A DNA stretch of 14,459 nucleotides from UBA668 sp966112835 (GTDB lineage: Bacteria > Actinomycetota > Acidimicrobiia > Acidimicrobiales > Ilumatobacteraceae). The stretch is from the NCBI GenBank assembly GCA_966112835.1, contig CBHWEI010000081.1:1-14459 (forward strand), read 5' to 3'. This document shows, piece by piece, positions 1 to 7,400 of the stretch. The notes below the pieces were generated by a model that saw nothing but the letters and a program-made list of their open reading frames with translations, was not told where the DNA came from and ran no database searches. Position 1 is the first letter of the stretch. Each line of letters starts with the position of its first letter. A program made the position numbers and the translations under genes.

Positions 1-260
1 AGCTTGCGCACGGCCTCGCCCACCATCACCGGGTCGCTGCCGTACAGCTGCAGGCTGCGCGGCTGCTCGTCGGCGGTGAAGGTCATCATCCGCTCGGTCT
101 TCGAGTTGCCGTGCACCACCGCGGTGGCCATGACCATCTCGTTCACGTAGACCAGGCCCGGCGCGAACTCGCGGCACATGGTGCGGAACGGCGCGTTCGT
201 GACCCCAGCCATGGGTGCCAGCACCACCGGCGCGGCCAACTCGAACGACCCGATCTTCAT
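1..260 (-). CDS. dusB: tRNA-dihydrouridine synthase (DusB-like), 5' part only
   Basis: The first 86 codons of a flavoenzyme that reduces uridine to dihydrouridine in the D-loop of tRNA; the rest runs off the left edge of the window. The protein starts MKIGSFELAAPVVLAPMAGV, and residues 14-25 (APMAGVTNAPFR) are the signature at the start of the Dus TIM barrel. The V-N-E-M segment near residue 40 and the LQLYGSDP segment near residue 72 also fit the family. The active-site cysteine, expected near residue 100, is outside the window, so activity cannot be judged. The ATG at 260 matches the usual N-terminus; a Shine-Dalgarno sequence is not clear. A 52-bp gap containing one copy of the dispersed repeat separates it from the upstream membrane-protein gene. 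The DusB subfamily is the usual actinobacterial one; the exact subfamily is inferred. Confidence 0.9.
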   Translation of the reverse strand, partial: MKIGSFELAAPVVLAPMAGVTNAPFRTMCREFAPGLVYVNEMVMATAVVHGNSKTERMMTFTADEQPRSLQLYGSDPVMVGEAVRK

Positions 261-285
261 CCCCGCCAGGGTACCGACCCCTTCT

Positions 286-308
286 CCCGAACTTGAGCTC
301 TGCATGAC
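286..308 (-). repeat. Dispersed palindromic repeat, single diverged copy
   Basis: On the minus strand this reads GTCATGCAGAGCTCAAGTTC then GGG. It differs at two positions from the copies at 2331-2353 and 2362-2384. Similarity continues past the core: GGGAGAAGGGGTC here against GGGAGGAAGGGGTC after the copy at 2331, so the real unit is about 30 bp. It starts five bases after the stop codon of the membrane-protein gene and takes up much of the 52-bp gap before dus. I see no other signal in that gap. Confidence 0.8.
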
Positions 309-312
309 GGGC

Positions 313-1764
313 TCAGGGCAGATACGGGGTGAGGTCGAACGCGACCAGTTGGGCGCCGGCGGGGGTGTACTGGAAGCCGTAGAGCTGCGTGCCCACCAGG
401 CCGAGCGTGGCGTCCATCGGCTCCAGGCGCACCCCGTCCGCGGCCGACTGATCGCCCACCACGAACAGGGCGATGTGGTTCCCGCCCTCGGGCGTCTCGA
501 GATACGGCAGGTACAGGGCCGTGCCGTTGGGACCCGGCCGCCACAGCCCGGCGCAGGTGTCGTCGTCGCAGTTGATCGGGATGTCGCTGTCCAGCGTGAC
601 GCCCCACCGCTTCGACGCCGAGCCAGCGAGCTCCACCGAGCCAGTGCCGTTGGTGCCGGCCAAGAGTGGGTTGCCGACGACACGGTCGAAGTGGAGAGGC
701 GGGTCGATCTCCAACCGCGGGCCGTTGGCGCAGCCGAACGCGGTCGGGGTGGCCGTGAAGACGCACTCACCATCGACCGGGCCCTCCGCAGTGGGCTGCT
801 GCGACAGGCGGCCACCGTCAGCACGAGTGAAGAAGGTGATCGTCCAGAATGCGACTCCCTCGTTGTGCTCGACGACGTACAGGTCCCCGTTGGGAGCGAA
901 CCACAGGTACGCACCCTTCGCCACCGTGGAGCCGGTGTCCACCGGAGCAGAACCTTCCTGGAACGACCACAGCCGGATCCGGTTGCCCGACTCCCGGCCG
1001 AGGACCATGAACCCGTCGGAGGCCATCGCAGCGACACCACCGTCGAACTCGCCGCCTTCGACCACTCGTGCCGACAACGTCGGCGCATCAGCGGCGAGGC
1101 GCAGGGTGACGTTCGAGTCCACGGCGGCGAACGCGGCACAGGCCGGTTCGATCGGCGGGTCGGTCTCGCCCGGGCTGCAGCTGATGCCGGTGCCCGAGTC
1201 GAGCATGGTCCACACGCCGCCGACGTCCTGCAACCAGATCGGCTGGTTCTCGTAGCACTCCACGCCCACGGTGGGGCAGGTGCTCTGATCCGCGATCGCC
1301 ACCACCTGTGCGTACCCTCCACGGCAGGCGTCCACGATGACGCCCGTGGGTTTCCACAGTGGCTCGTCGGGGAACAGGGCCTTCACCGCGGCGTACAGCG
1401 ACGCCTCGTCGCACGACGCGGCGACCACGGAGGTGGGCGTGCTGCTGCCGGTGGTGGGCTCGACCGTCGAGTCGACCGTGGTCGAGCCGGTGGTCGGTTC
1501 GGTCGACAGGTCGGGCGGCGTGGTGGCCGGCACCACGACACCGGTCGAGTCGTCGCGCACCACCAGGAACACCGCCAGCACCACCGCTGCCGCGGCGACC
1601 GACCAGCCGAACACCCACCACGTGCGCCGCGGCGGCGAGCCGACCGCGCGGTTCGAGCCACCGACGATGGCACGCAGGCCCGCGTCGACATCGATGACGC
1701 TCCTCACATCGGCGCGCACGTCGCGTGCGGCGCGTTCGGCGATCTCGTCGATCGTGGCCATCAC
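313..1764 (-). CDS. Single-pass membrane protein with cysteine-rich outer domain, putative sigma-factor partner
   Basis: A 483-residue protein I cannot assign to a named family. Residues 1-48 form a charged, helical cytoplasmic segment; about 49-70 is one hydrophobic membrane span; about 73-113 is a Thr/Ser/Pro-rich linker; the rest is an outer domain with ten cysteines, an even number that suggests disulfides. The short strand-like segments could form a propeller or beta-rich sensor fold, but this is a guess. The layout (short inner part, one span, large outer part) and its position directly after a sigma-factor gene suggest an anti-sigma factor or sensor. The inner part has no cysteine, so it is not a zinc-binding (ZAS) anti-sigma domain. 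A strong Shine-Dalgarno sequence inside the end of the sigma gene serves either GTG at 1764 (overlapping the sigma stop as GTGA) or ATG at 1761. Confidence 0.8.
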   Translation of the reverse strand: MMATIDEIAERAARDVRADVRSVIDVDAGLRAIVGGSNRAVGSPPRRTWWVFGWSVAAAAVVLAVFLVVRDDSTGVVVPATTPPDLSTEPTTGSTTVDSTVEPTTGSSTPTSVVAASCDEASLYAAVKALFPDEPLWKPTGVIVDACRGGYAQVVAIADQSTCPTVGVECYENQPIWLQDVGGVWTMLDSGTGISCSPGETDPPIEPACAAFAAVDSNVTLRLAADAPTLSARVVEGGEFDGGVAAMASDGFMVLGRESGNRIRLWSFQEGSAPVDTGSTVAKGAYLWFAPNGDLYVVEHNEGVAFWTITFFTRADGGRLSQQPTAEGPVDGECVFTATPTAFGCANGPRLEIDPPLHFDRVVGNPLLAGTNGTGSVELAGSASKRWGVTLDSDIPINCDDDTCAGLWRPGPNGTALYLPYLETPEGGNHIALFVVGDQSAADGVRLEPMDATLGLVGTQLYGFQYTPAGAQLVAFDLTPYLP

Positions 1765-2267
1765 TCCGTCACCTCCTCTGCACCCAGCGATGCAGCCAGC
1801 GCCGCCCGGGCCGAGAACAGCGTCGACTTCACGGTGCCGACGCTCACCTCCAGCACCTGGGCGATCTCGTCCAACGACAGGTCGTCGATGTACCGCAGTG
1901 CCACCACGGCCCGCTGCCGCTCGGGCAGCGTCCGCACCAACACCCAGAACCGGTCGTCGACACCGAAGCCTTCACCACCGGACGGCGGCTCGGCGGCGAG
2001 CGTGAGCGTGCGCTGCTCGGTGGCGCGGCGCCGGTGCGAGTCGATGGCCAGGTTCACGGTCGCCCGCCGAACCCACGCCCCCGGCTTGTCCAACACCGAC
2101 ACCTTCGGCCAGTCGCGGTACGCCCGCAGCATGGCCTCCTGCGCCAGTTCGGCACCCACCTCGCGGCTGCCGCACATCGACGCGGCCAGGGCCACCATGC
2201 GCGGGTACTCCCGCCGGTACAACACCTCGAAGTCGGCCACTGCCGCCCCTCGGTTGGCCCGCTGCAT
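1761..2267 (-). CDS. SigE-family RNA polymerase sigma factor (ECF type)
   Basis: A 168-residue sigma-70-type regulator that would direct RNA polymerase to a specific set of promoters. Region 2 covers about residues 13-80, with the core-binding segment around FEVLYRREYPRMVALA and the -10-recognition segment around AWVRRATVNLAIDSHRRR. Region 4 covers about 105-160, with LPERQRAVVALRYIDDLS followed by the helix-turn-helix EIAQVLEVSVGTVKS. These features and the length match the actinobacterial SigE-like family; no extra C-terminal domain is present. I chose ATG at 2267; GTG at 2288 in the same frame would add seven residues (MCWTVNV) and cannot be excluded. The gene overlaps the membrane-protein gene, and three copies or fragments of the dispersed repeat lie immediately upstream. 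Its regulon cannot be told from the sequence. Confidence 0.9.
   Translation of the reverse strand: MQRANRGAAVADFEVLYRREYPRMVALAASMCGSREVGAELAQEAMLRAYRDWPKVSVLDKPGAWVRRATVNLAIDSHRRRATEQRTLTLAAEPPSGGEGFGVDDRFWVLVRTLPERQRAVVALRYIDDLSLDEIAQVLEVSVGTVKSTLFSARAALAASLGAEEVTE
1771..1779 (-). promoter_or_regulatory. Ribosome binding site of the membrane-protein gene
   Basis: The minus strand reads AGAGGAGGT, a near-perfect Shine-Dalgarno sequence lying within the last codons of the sigma-factor gene. It is 6 nt before GTG 1764 and 9 nt before ATG 1761, so both starts remain possible. The arrangement indicates translational coupling of the sigma factor with its probable partner. Confidence 0.7.
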
Positions 2268-2315
2268 CACGTTCACAGTCCAACACACGCACCACCACCC
2301 CCGAAGGTTCAGTGC

Positions 2316-2384
2316 GTCACGCAGAAGTCCGTCACGCAGAACTCAAGTTCGGGAGGAAGGGGTCACGCAGAACTCAAGTTCGGG
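2316..2384 (+). repeat. Dispersed palindromic repeat, tandem cluster
   Basis: Two identical 23-bp copies at 2331-2353 and 2362-2384, each GTCACGCAGAACTCAAGTTC then GGG, start 31 bp apart and are joined by AGGAAGGG. A shortened copy (GTCACGCAGAAGTCC) at 2316-2330 stands directly in front. The bases at 2300-2315 may be a further decayed copy. The orientation is opposite to that of the copies at 286 and in glmM. The cluster fills most of the gap between the sigma gene and the RNA methyltransferase gene; the last copy overlaps the end of the methyltransferase reading frame and contains its stop codon. Confidence 0.9.
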
Positions 2385-3480
2385 CGACGAGGCCGGTGTG
2401 GACGGCGACGTTGATGCCGCCGTTCGTGGTCTCCAGCGTCGGGACCAGCGGCAGGTGCAGACGCGACACGGGCGTGTCGCGAGAGGCGAGCAGGGCGACG
2501 TGCCAGCCGACGGCGCGCTCGCGCAGGACGGCACCGAACCGGTCGTAGAGGTCGCGCACGTCGGGCCCGCCGACGCGCGACCCGTAGGGCGGATTGCTGA
2601 CGAGCCAGCCGGGGGTGGACGGCAGCACCAAGTCCGAGGCGGCGCGGCGCTCGACGGTGACCTGGCCGGCCACACCGGCCTTCGCCGCGTTGGCGGCGGT
2701 GGCGGCCACGGCACCCTCGTCGCGGTCGAAGGCCAGGAGCGGCGGGCACCGGTCGATGACGTCGCTGTCGGCACCCTTCACCAGACGCTCCCAGCCGGCT
2801 GCGTCGTACGAGGGCCACTGCATGAACTGGAACGTGCGCAGACGGCCGGGGGCGATGCGCCGGGCGCGCAGGGCAGCCTCGATGGCGATGGTGCCCGAAC
2901 CGCAGAACGGGTCGACGAGCGGCTTGCGCACATCCCATTCGGACGCGGCGATGAGCGCCGCAGCCAGGGTCTCGCGCATGGGCGCCTTGCCGGCCGGGCC
3001 GCGGTAGCCGCGCTTGTGCAGCGCCGGGCCGGTGGCGTCGACGCTGACCGTCACCACGTCGCGCTGCACGCGGACCTGCACCTGCTGGTGCCCTTCGCCA
3101 CGCCCGATCTGTTCGGTCACACGCTCGGCGATGGCGCCCGTATGGAACAGCTTCGACTTGCCGTCGGTGGACGCCGACACCTCGACGCCCGATGCGGCGC
3201 CGTCGCCGTCGGCCGGCAGCCAAGCCGACCAGTCGATGCGCGCCAGGCCGGCGGCGAGCGTGTCGAACCCGTCGGCCTTGAACCGGGCGACGCGCACGAG
3301 CACTCGCGTGGCGAGCCGGGACTTCAGGTGGACGGCCCACAGCTGCGGCCAGGTCAGCGAGCAGTTCACACCGCCGTGGGTGACGTTCGCCGGGCGCACA
3401 CCCAGCTTCACGAGCTCTTCCTGCACCATCGGCTCGAGGCCGGGTGTGGCGACGACGAACGCCTCGACGCGGGCGCTCAC
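2374..3480 (-). CDS. THUMP-domain class I RNA methyltransferase (RlmL/COG0116 type)
   Basis: A 368-residue protein of the family that methylates N2 of guanine in RNA (23S rRNA G2445 for E. coli RlmL; related proteins act on tRNA). Residues about 1-150 hold the ferredoxin-like/THUMP RNA-binding part. LHKRGYR at 154-160 is the family's linker motif. DPFCGSGTIAIEAA (190-203) is the SAM-binding motif, and SNPPYG (295-300) is the catalytic NPPY motif. It is half the length of E. coli RlmL because it lacks the RlmK half, as is usual outside proteobacteria. The start is GTG at 3480, overlapping the tsaD stop as GTGA; this removes a spurious upstream extension in the same frame. The last two codons and the TGA stop lie inside a repeat copy, so the natural C-terminus may have been altered. 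The exact RNA target is unknown. Confidence 0.88.
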   Translation of the reverse strand: MSARVEAFVVATPGLEPMVQEELVKLGVRPANVTHGGVNCSLTWPQLWAVHLKSRLATRVLVRVARFKADGFDTLAAGLARIDWSAWLPADGDGAASGVEVSASTDGKSKLFHTGAIAERVTEQIGRGEGHQQVQVRVQRDVVTVSVDATGPALHKRGYRGPAGKAPMRETLAAALIAASEWDVRKPLVDPFCGSGTIAIEAALRARRIAPGRLRTFQFMQWPSYDAAGWERLVKGADSDVIDRCPPLLAFDRDEGAVAATAANAAKAGVAGQVTVERRAASDLVLPSTPGWLVSNPPYGSRVGGPDVRDLYDRFGAVLRERAVGWHVALLASRDTPVSRLHLPLVPTLETTNGGINVAVHTGLVART

Positions 3481-4538
3481 GGCAGGAACTGCAGACGCAT
3501 GTTGGGGTACGCACCGGCATCGAGCGACGTGGGCCCGTCGCTGCGCAGGCGGTGCCAGCCCGCCGCGGCGATCATCGCCGCGTTGTCGGTGCACATCTCG
3601 CGGCTGGGCAGGAACCCGTGGATGTCCGAATCGGCGCACACCGACAGGAACCGTTCGCGCAGCAGCGAGTTGGCGGCCACACCGCCACCGAGCACAAGGC
3701 CCTTGGCGCCCACCTGCTCGGCGGCGCGGCGGGCCTTGTGCACCAGCACGTCGACCACGGCGGCCTGGAACGAGGCAGCGACGTCGGCCGTCGACACGTC
3801 GGGGTTCTTGCGCACGTGGTTCATCACCGAGGTCTTCAGGCCGCTGAAGCTGAAGTCGAGCCCGTCGTTCAGCATGGCCCGCGGGAACTTGATGGCCTCC
3901 GGGTCGCCGTGTACGGCTTCACGGTCGATGGCCGGGCCGCCCGGGTAGTCGAGCCCAAGGAAGCGAGCCACCTTGTCGAACGCCTCACCAGCTGCGTCGT
4001 CGATGGTCTGGCCCAGCAGCCGGTAGCGGCCGTGGTCCTGCATCTCGACCAGCATGGTGTGCCCGCCCGAGACCAGCATGACCACCAACGGGAACTGCAG
4101 CGAGGGGTCCTCCAGGAACGCGGCGTAGAGGTGCGCCTCCATGTGGTTCACGCCGATGAACGGCACGTCCCACGTGAGGGCCAGCGCCTTTGCGGCCGAC
4201 ACACCGACCAGCAGCGCACCCACCAGGCCGGGGCCCACGGTGCAGGCGACGGCGTCGATGCGCTCGGGTTCGACGCCGGCCTCGACGATGGCCCGGGCGA
4301 TCATCGGGTTGAGCATGTCCAGGTGGGCGCGGCCGGCCACCTCGGGCACCACGCCACCGAACTGGGCGTGCAGGTCGACCTGCGTGCTGACCGCGCTGGA
4401 CACGACGTCGTAGCCGCCCATCACCAGCGCCGCCGCCGTCTCGTCGCAACTGGTCTCGATGCCGAGGACCAGCGTCGACTCGTCGACCACCAGTCGTCGG
4501 CCCGTGGTGGTGTCGCCCGTGGGCGAGTGAATGGTCAT
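3477..4538 (-). CDS. tsaD: tRNA N6-threonylcarbamoyladenosine synthase subunit TsaD
   Basis: Transfers the threonylcarbamoyl group from threonylcarbamoyl-AMP to A37 of tRNAs that read ANN codons, working with TsaB and TsaE in the cytoplasm. The 353-residue protein has the ASKHA-fold signatures: LGIETSCDETAAA (25-37), CTVGPGL (99-105), the metal-binding NHMEAH with His132 and His136, SGGHT (157-161), LGGGVAAN (283-290) and the metal ligand Asp318 in CTDNAAM. All key residues are present. About 20 residues precede the usual N-terminus. ATG at 4538 overlaps the rimI stop as ATGA, which supports this start; the 3' end overlaps the methyltransferase gene by four bases. The gene sits with tsaB and tsaE; tsaC, needed for the first step, is not in the window. 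Confidence 0.97.
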   Translation of the reverse strand: MTIHSPTGDTTTGRRLVVDESTLVLGIETSCDETAAALVMGGYDVVSSAVSTQVDLHAQFGGVVPEVAGRAHLDMLNPMIARAIVEAGVEPERIDAVACTVGPGLVGALLVGVSAAKALALTWDVPFIGVNHMEAHLYAAFLEDPSLQFPLVVMLVSGGHTMLVEMQDHGRYRLLGQTIDDAAGEAFDKVARFLGLDYPGGPAIDREAVHGDPEAIKFPRAMLNDGLDFSFSGLKTSVMNHVRKNPDVSTADVAASFQAAVVDVLVHKARRAAEQVGAKGLVLGGGVAANSLLRERFLSVCADSDIHGFLPSREMCTDNAAMIAAAGWHRLRSDGPTSLDAGAYPNMRLQFLP

Positions 4539-5077
4539 CGTGCGGCCTCCGGGCACAGCTCGCGCAGCAGGTCGCGAAACGCGGGTTCGAGGATGCCGCG
4601 GCGCCACATGACGATCGCATCCTCGACATTCTCGTAGTAGTTCTTGCGGATGCCGGCCGACTGGAAACCGAAGCGCTCGTACAGCGCCTGGGCGCCGGTG
4701 TTGCTGACCCGCACCTCCAGCGTGAGGCCTTCGCTGCCGCGCTCGACGCCGGCCCAGGCCAGCTCGGCGAGCAGCCGGGTGGCGATGCCCTGCCGCTGCC
4801 ACTGGCGGCCGACGGCGATGTTGGTGACGTGCGCGTCGTCGCCGGCGTACAGCTGGCCGGCGTAGCCGACCAACGTCTTGCCCTGCATGGCGGCCACGTA
4901 CGTGCGCTCGCCGCGGCGCATCATCTCGAGCTCGCTGTGGAACACGTTCAGCGACCACGGCTTCGGGTACGACGACTGCTCGATGGGCATGAGCGCGGCC
5001 AGGTGCTTGCGCCGCAACGGCTCGATGGTGATGCCGTCGGCCTCGGGCTTGCCCAACAGACGCGAGAGCACGCTCAT
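4535..5077 (-). CDS. rimI: Ribosomal-protein-alanine N-acetyltransferase RimI (GNAT family)
   Basis: A 180-residue GNAT acetyltransferase. In E. coli RimI acetylates the N-terminal alanine of ribosomal protein S18; mycobacterial RimI has broader substrates. The acetyl-CoA-binding motif A is at 85-103 (TNIAVGRQWQRQGIATRLL), followed by the conserved LEVRVSNTGAQALYERFGF (120-138) and the RimI-typical YYENVEDAIVM near 147-157. A short N-terminal extension of about 15 residues precedes the domain. The ATG at 5077 overlaps the tsaB stop as ATGA, and the 3' end overlaps tsaD in the same way. The placement of rimI between tsaB and tsaD is common in bacteria and supports this name over a generic GNAT. 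Confidence 0.94.
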   Translation of the reverse strand: MSVLSRLLGKPEADGITIEPLRRKHLAALMPIEQSSYPKPWSLNVFHSELEMMRRGERTYVAAMQGKTLVGYAGQLYAGDDAHVTNIAVGRQWQRQGIATRLLAELAWAGVERGSEGLTLEVRVSNTGAQALYERFGFQSAGIRKNYYENVEDAIVMWRRGILEPAFRDLLRELCPEAAR

Positions 5078-5778
5078 TGCGCGGCCTCGCGGGTGGTCCA
5101 GTTGATCTGCGCGTCGGGCGCGCGCAGATACAGCGGCTGGATGTCGCGCGGGTTCACCCAGTCCTCGCGCAGCGCCCTCGCGTGGGCCAGCTGCACCAGC
5201 GGGGCGGCCGACGGGTACGCCAGGAACTGTTCGGCGAACTCGCAGTGCAGGCCTTCGCCATCGATGTCGTCGCGGTAGCGCAGCGCGCCGTCGCCCACGC
5301 AGATGACGCTCTGACCGCGGGCCATGATGTCGGCCACCAGGTCGTCGGCGGTGCCGACGCGCGGCTCGGTGACGCGCTGGATGCCGCCGGGCACGGGCCG
5401 GTAGAACGCGTAGAACAGCTCACCCTTGCGGGCGTCGACCGCGGCCACGATGGTGCGGTCGGCGTAGCGCAGCGGGAAGGCGAGCAGGTCGAGCGAGCTG
5501 ATGCCGATCATCGGCACGCGCAACGCCTGGGCGATGGCCTTGCCGGCGGCCAGGCCGACGCGCATGCCGGTGAACAGACCGGGGCCGATGTCGACCGCGA
5601 TGGCGCCGAATTCGGCGATCTCGATGTCGGCCTGGCGGCACAGGAACTCGATGGCCGGGGTGAGGGTCTCGGCGTGGCGGCGACCGCGCGACACCTCGAA
5701 TTGGCCGAGCACACCCTCGTGCCCGCCGATGGCGACGCTCACCTGCGGGGTGGCGGTCTCGATGCCCAGGATCAACAT
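5074..5778 (-). CDS. tsaB: t6A biosynthesis scaffold/partner protein TsaB
   Basis: A 234-residue inactive paralogue of TsaD that dimerises with it and is needed for t6A37 formation in tRNA. LILGIETATPQVSVAI at the N-terminus, GPGLFTGMR (65-73) and DARKGE (115-120) are the family marks, and QPLYLRAPDA near the C-terminus is the usual ending. The metal-binding histidines of TsaD are absent, as expected for TsaB. ATG at 5778 overlaps the end of tsaE by seven bases and has GGAG about 8 nt upstream on the minus strand. The frame is open further upstream (to 5937), but that stretch has no family similarity and lies antiparallel in composition to tsaE, so I exclude it. Confidence 0.95.
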   Translation of the reverse strand: MLILGIETATPQVSVAIGGHEGVLGQFEVSRGRRHAETLTPAIEFLCRQADIEIAEFGAIAVDIGPGLFTGMRVGLAAGKAIAQALRVPMIGISSLDLLAFPLRYADRTIVAAVDARKGELFYAFYRPVPGGIQRVTEPRVGTADDLVADIMARGQSVICVGDGALRYRDDIDGEGLHCEFAEQFLAYPSAAPLVQLAHARALREDWVNPRDIQPLYLRAPDAQINWTTREAAQ

Positions 5779-6257
5779 GCGAATCGCTCCAACGCCGACG
5801 TGAGGCGGTCCCACCGCATGGCCCAGGCGCGGCCGGTGCCGCTGACGGCGATGCGCCGGGCATCGTCGTCGTCGGGGTCGGCGACCAACTGCACCATCAG
5901 GTGGTCGCCCAGCGACTGCAGCACCACGTCGCCCCACTCGAGCAGCACGATGCCGTCGTACTCCAGCAGTTCGGCGAGCGCCAGGTCGGCGACCTCGTGC
6001 TGCGTGCTCAACCGGTAGATGTCGGCATGGTGCAGGGTGAGCTTGCTGGGCGTGTCGTAGCTGTGCACCAGGGTGAACGTGGGCGACGTGATGGGGTCGG
6101 TGACGCCCAGGGCCGCGCCGAAGCCCTTGGCGAAGGCGGTCTTGCCCGCACCCATCTCGCCGGCGAGCACCACCAGGTCGCCCGAGCGCGACTGCCCGGC
6201 GATGATGGCCGCGATGGCGTGGGTGTCGGCGAGCGACGGTGCGCAGAGCTGCAACAT
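5772..6257 (-). CDS. tsaE: tRNA t6A biosynthesis ATPase TsaE
   Basis: A 161-residue P-loop ATPase that resets the TsaB-TsaD complex between rounds of t6A synthesis. The Walker A motif is GEMGAGKT (33-40). The family-specific SPTFTLVHSY (58-67), HADIYRL (77-83) and LLEWGD (105-110, Walker B-like region with the conserved Glu and Asp) follow in order. The length is normal. ATG at 6257 gives the usual N-terminus; the ribosome-binding site is weak (TAGGG). A 24-bp gap separates it from alr, the one real break in the run of overlapping genes between nnr and the methyltransferase gene; it overlaps tsaB by seven bases. Confidence 0.95.
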   Translation of the reverse strand: MLQLCAPSLADTHAIAAIIAGQSRSGDLVVLAGEMGAGKTAFAKGFGAALGVTDPITSPTFTLVHSYDTPSKLTLHHADIYRLSTQHEVADLALAELLEYDGIVLLEWGDVVLQSLGDHLMVQLVADPDDDDARRIAVSGTGRAWAMRWDRLTSALERFAC

Positions 6258-6281
6258 GACCCTAGGGATGCTAGAGCGCGG

Positions 6282-7400
6282 TCAGCCCGGGCGACGCTCC
6301 ACACGCGACGAGATCGCGCACACCACCTCGTAGCCGATGGTGCCCAACCGCTCGGCCCACTCGGATGCCGTCACCTCGTGCGGGCCCTGGCGGCCGATGA
6401 GCACCACCTCGTCGCCCACCTCCACCGGGTCGTCGCCGCAGTCGACCATCAGCTGGTCCATGGTGACCACACCGACGATGCGGCGGCGCACGCCACCCAC
6501 CAGCACCTCGCCACCCATGGAGAACAGGCGGCGGGGCACACCGTCGGCGTAGCCGATGGGCACGGTGGCCACGTTCGTGTCGCGGCTGAACGTGTGCCGC
6601 AGCCCGTACGAGATGCGCGACCCCGCGGCCACCCGCTTCACGAACGACACCTTGGCCCGCAGCGACAGGGCCGGCTGCAACCCCAGCTCGGCAGCCAGCG
6701 CGTCGACACCGGGGCCGGGTGAGATGCCGTAGATGGCGATGCCCGGCCGCACCATGGAGTAGCGGGCGCGGGGGTGCACGATGGCGCCGGCCGAGTTCGC
6801 TGCGTGCACCAGCGTGGGCCGGTGACCGGCAGCGCTCAGTGCGTCGAGCGCGACGTCGAACCGGTCGAGTTGCTCGCGGTTGCTCGGGTGCTCGGGCTCG
6901 TCGGCGGCGGCCAGGTGCGTGAACACACCCTCCAGGACGGCGGCGGGCGACGCGGCGATGGCGTCGGCCATGGCCACCGCGTCGTCGGGCCGGGCCCCGA
7001 CCCGCTGCATGCCCGTGTCGAGCTTCAGGTGCACGGGTACGTCCACCCCGCCCGCGGCCTGCAGCGCGGCCAGGTACTCGGGCCGGTACACGGCCAGGCG
7101 CAAGCCCAGTTCGACCGCCAGGGGCAGGTCGTCGTGCGGCTGCTCGGTGAGCACCAGGATGGGCGCGTCGATGCCGGCGGCGCGCAACTGCGCGGCCTCC
7201 TGCACCAGCGCCACGCACAGGCCCGAGGCACCGCCGGCCAGCGCCGCGCGTGCCGCGGTGAGTGCGCCGTGCCCGTAGCCGTTGGCCTTCACCACGGCCC
7301 ACACCTGCACCGGCCACGCCGACGTCACGTCCTGGGCCAGCACGCGCACGTTGTGCTCGATGGCAGCGGCCGACACCTCGGCCCAGGCCCAGCGGGTCAT
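6282..7400 (-). CDS. alr: Alanine racemase
   Basis: A PLP-dependent enzyme that interconverts L- and D-alanine, supplying D-Ala for peptidoglycan. The 372-residue protein is full length. The PLP lysine is Lys38 in VVKANGYGHG, and HLKLDTGMQRVG (124-135) carries Lys126, which aligns with the carbamylated lysine of the Geobacillus enzyme. RPGIAIYG (218-225) binds the cofactor phosphate, and the second catalytic base is Tyr265 in SRISYG. VPIGYADGVPRR and VTMDQLMVD complete the C-terminal barrel domain. ATG at 7400 overlaps the nnr stop as ATGA, which fixes the start; the same frame is open far upstream but belongs to other genes. It links the block to the cell-wall genes glmM and glmS. Confidence 0.97.
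   Translation of the reverse strand: MTRWAWAEVSAAAIEHNVRVLAQDVTSAWPVQVWAVVKANGYGHGALTAARAALAGGASGLCVALVQEAAQLRAAGIDAPILVLTEQPHDDLPLAVELGLRLAVYRPEYLAALQAAGGVDVPVHLKLDTGMQRVGARPDDAVAMADAIAASPAAVLEGVFTHLAAADEPEHPSNREQLDRFDVALDALSAAGHRPTLVHAANSAGAIVHPRARYSMVRPGIAIYGISPGPGVDALAAELGLQPALSLRAKVSFVKRVAAGSRISYGLRHTFSRDTNVATVPIGYADGVPRRLFSMGGEVLVGGVRRRIVGVVTMDQLMVDCGDDPVEVGDEVVLIGRQGPHEVTASEWAERLGTIGYEVVCAISSRVERRPG

Noticed and set aside
2316..2384. A CRISPR array
   Set aside because: Only two full units spaced 31 bp start-to-start, with an 8-bp joint instead of a 25-40 bp unique spacer, and copies dispersed at other places.
3481..3639. N-terminal extension of the RNA methyltransferase to 3639
   Set aside because: The extra residues lie inside the end of tsaD in another frame and resemble no family member; the GTGA overlap at 3480 gives the expected start.
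178..3948. A 1256-residue open frame on the plus strand
   Set aside because: It runs antisense across dus, the membrane-protein gene, the sigma factor, the methyltransferase and part of tsaD, all of which show clear family motifs or gene structure on the minus strand. Its protein is low-complexity Arg/Gly/Asp/His, typical of a GC-rich shadow frame.
6258..6281. CCTAGGG and CTAG in the alr-tsaE gap as a regulatory site
   Set aside because: A short palindrome without repetition or a known matching regulator; not enough evidence.
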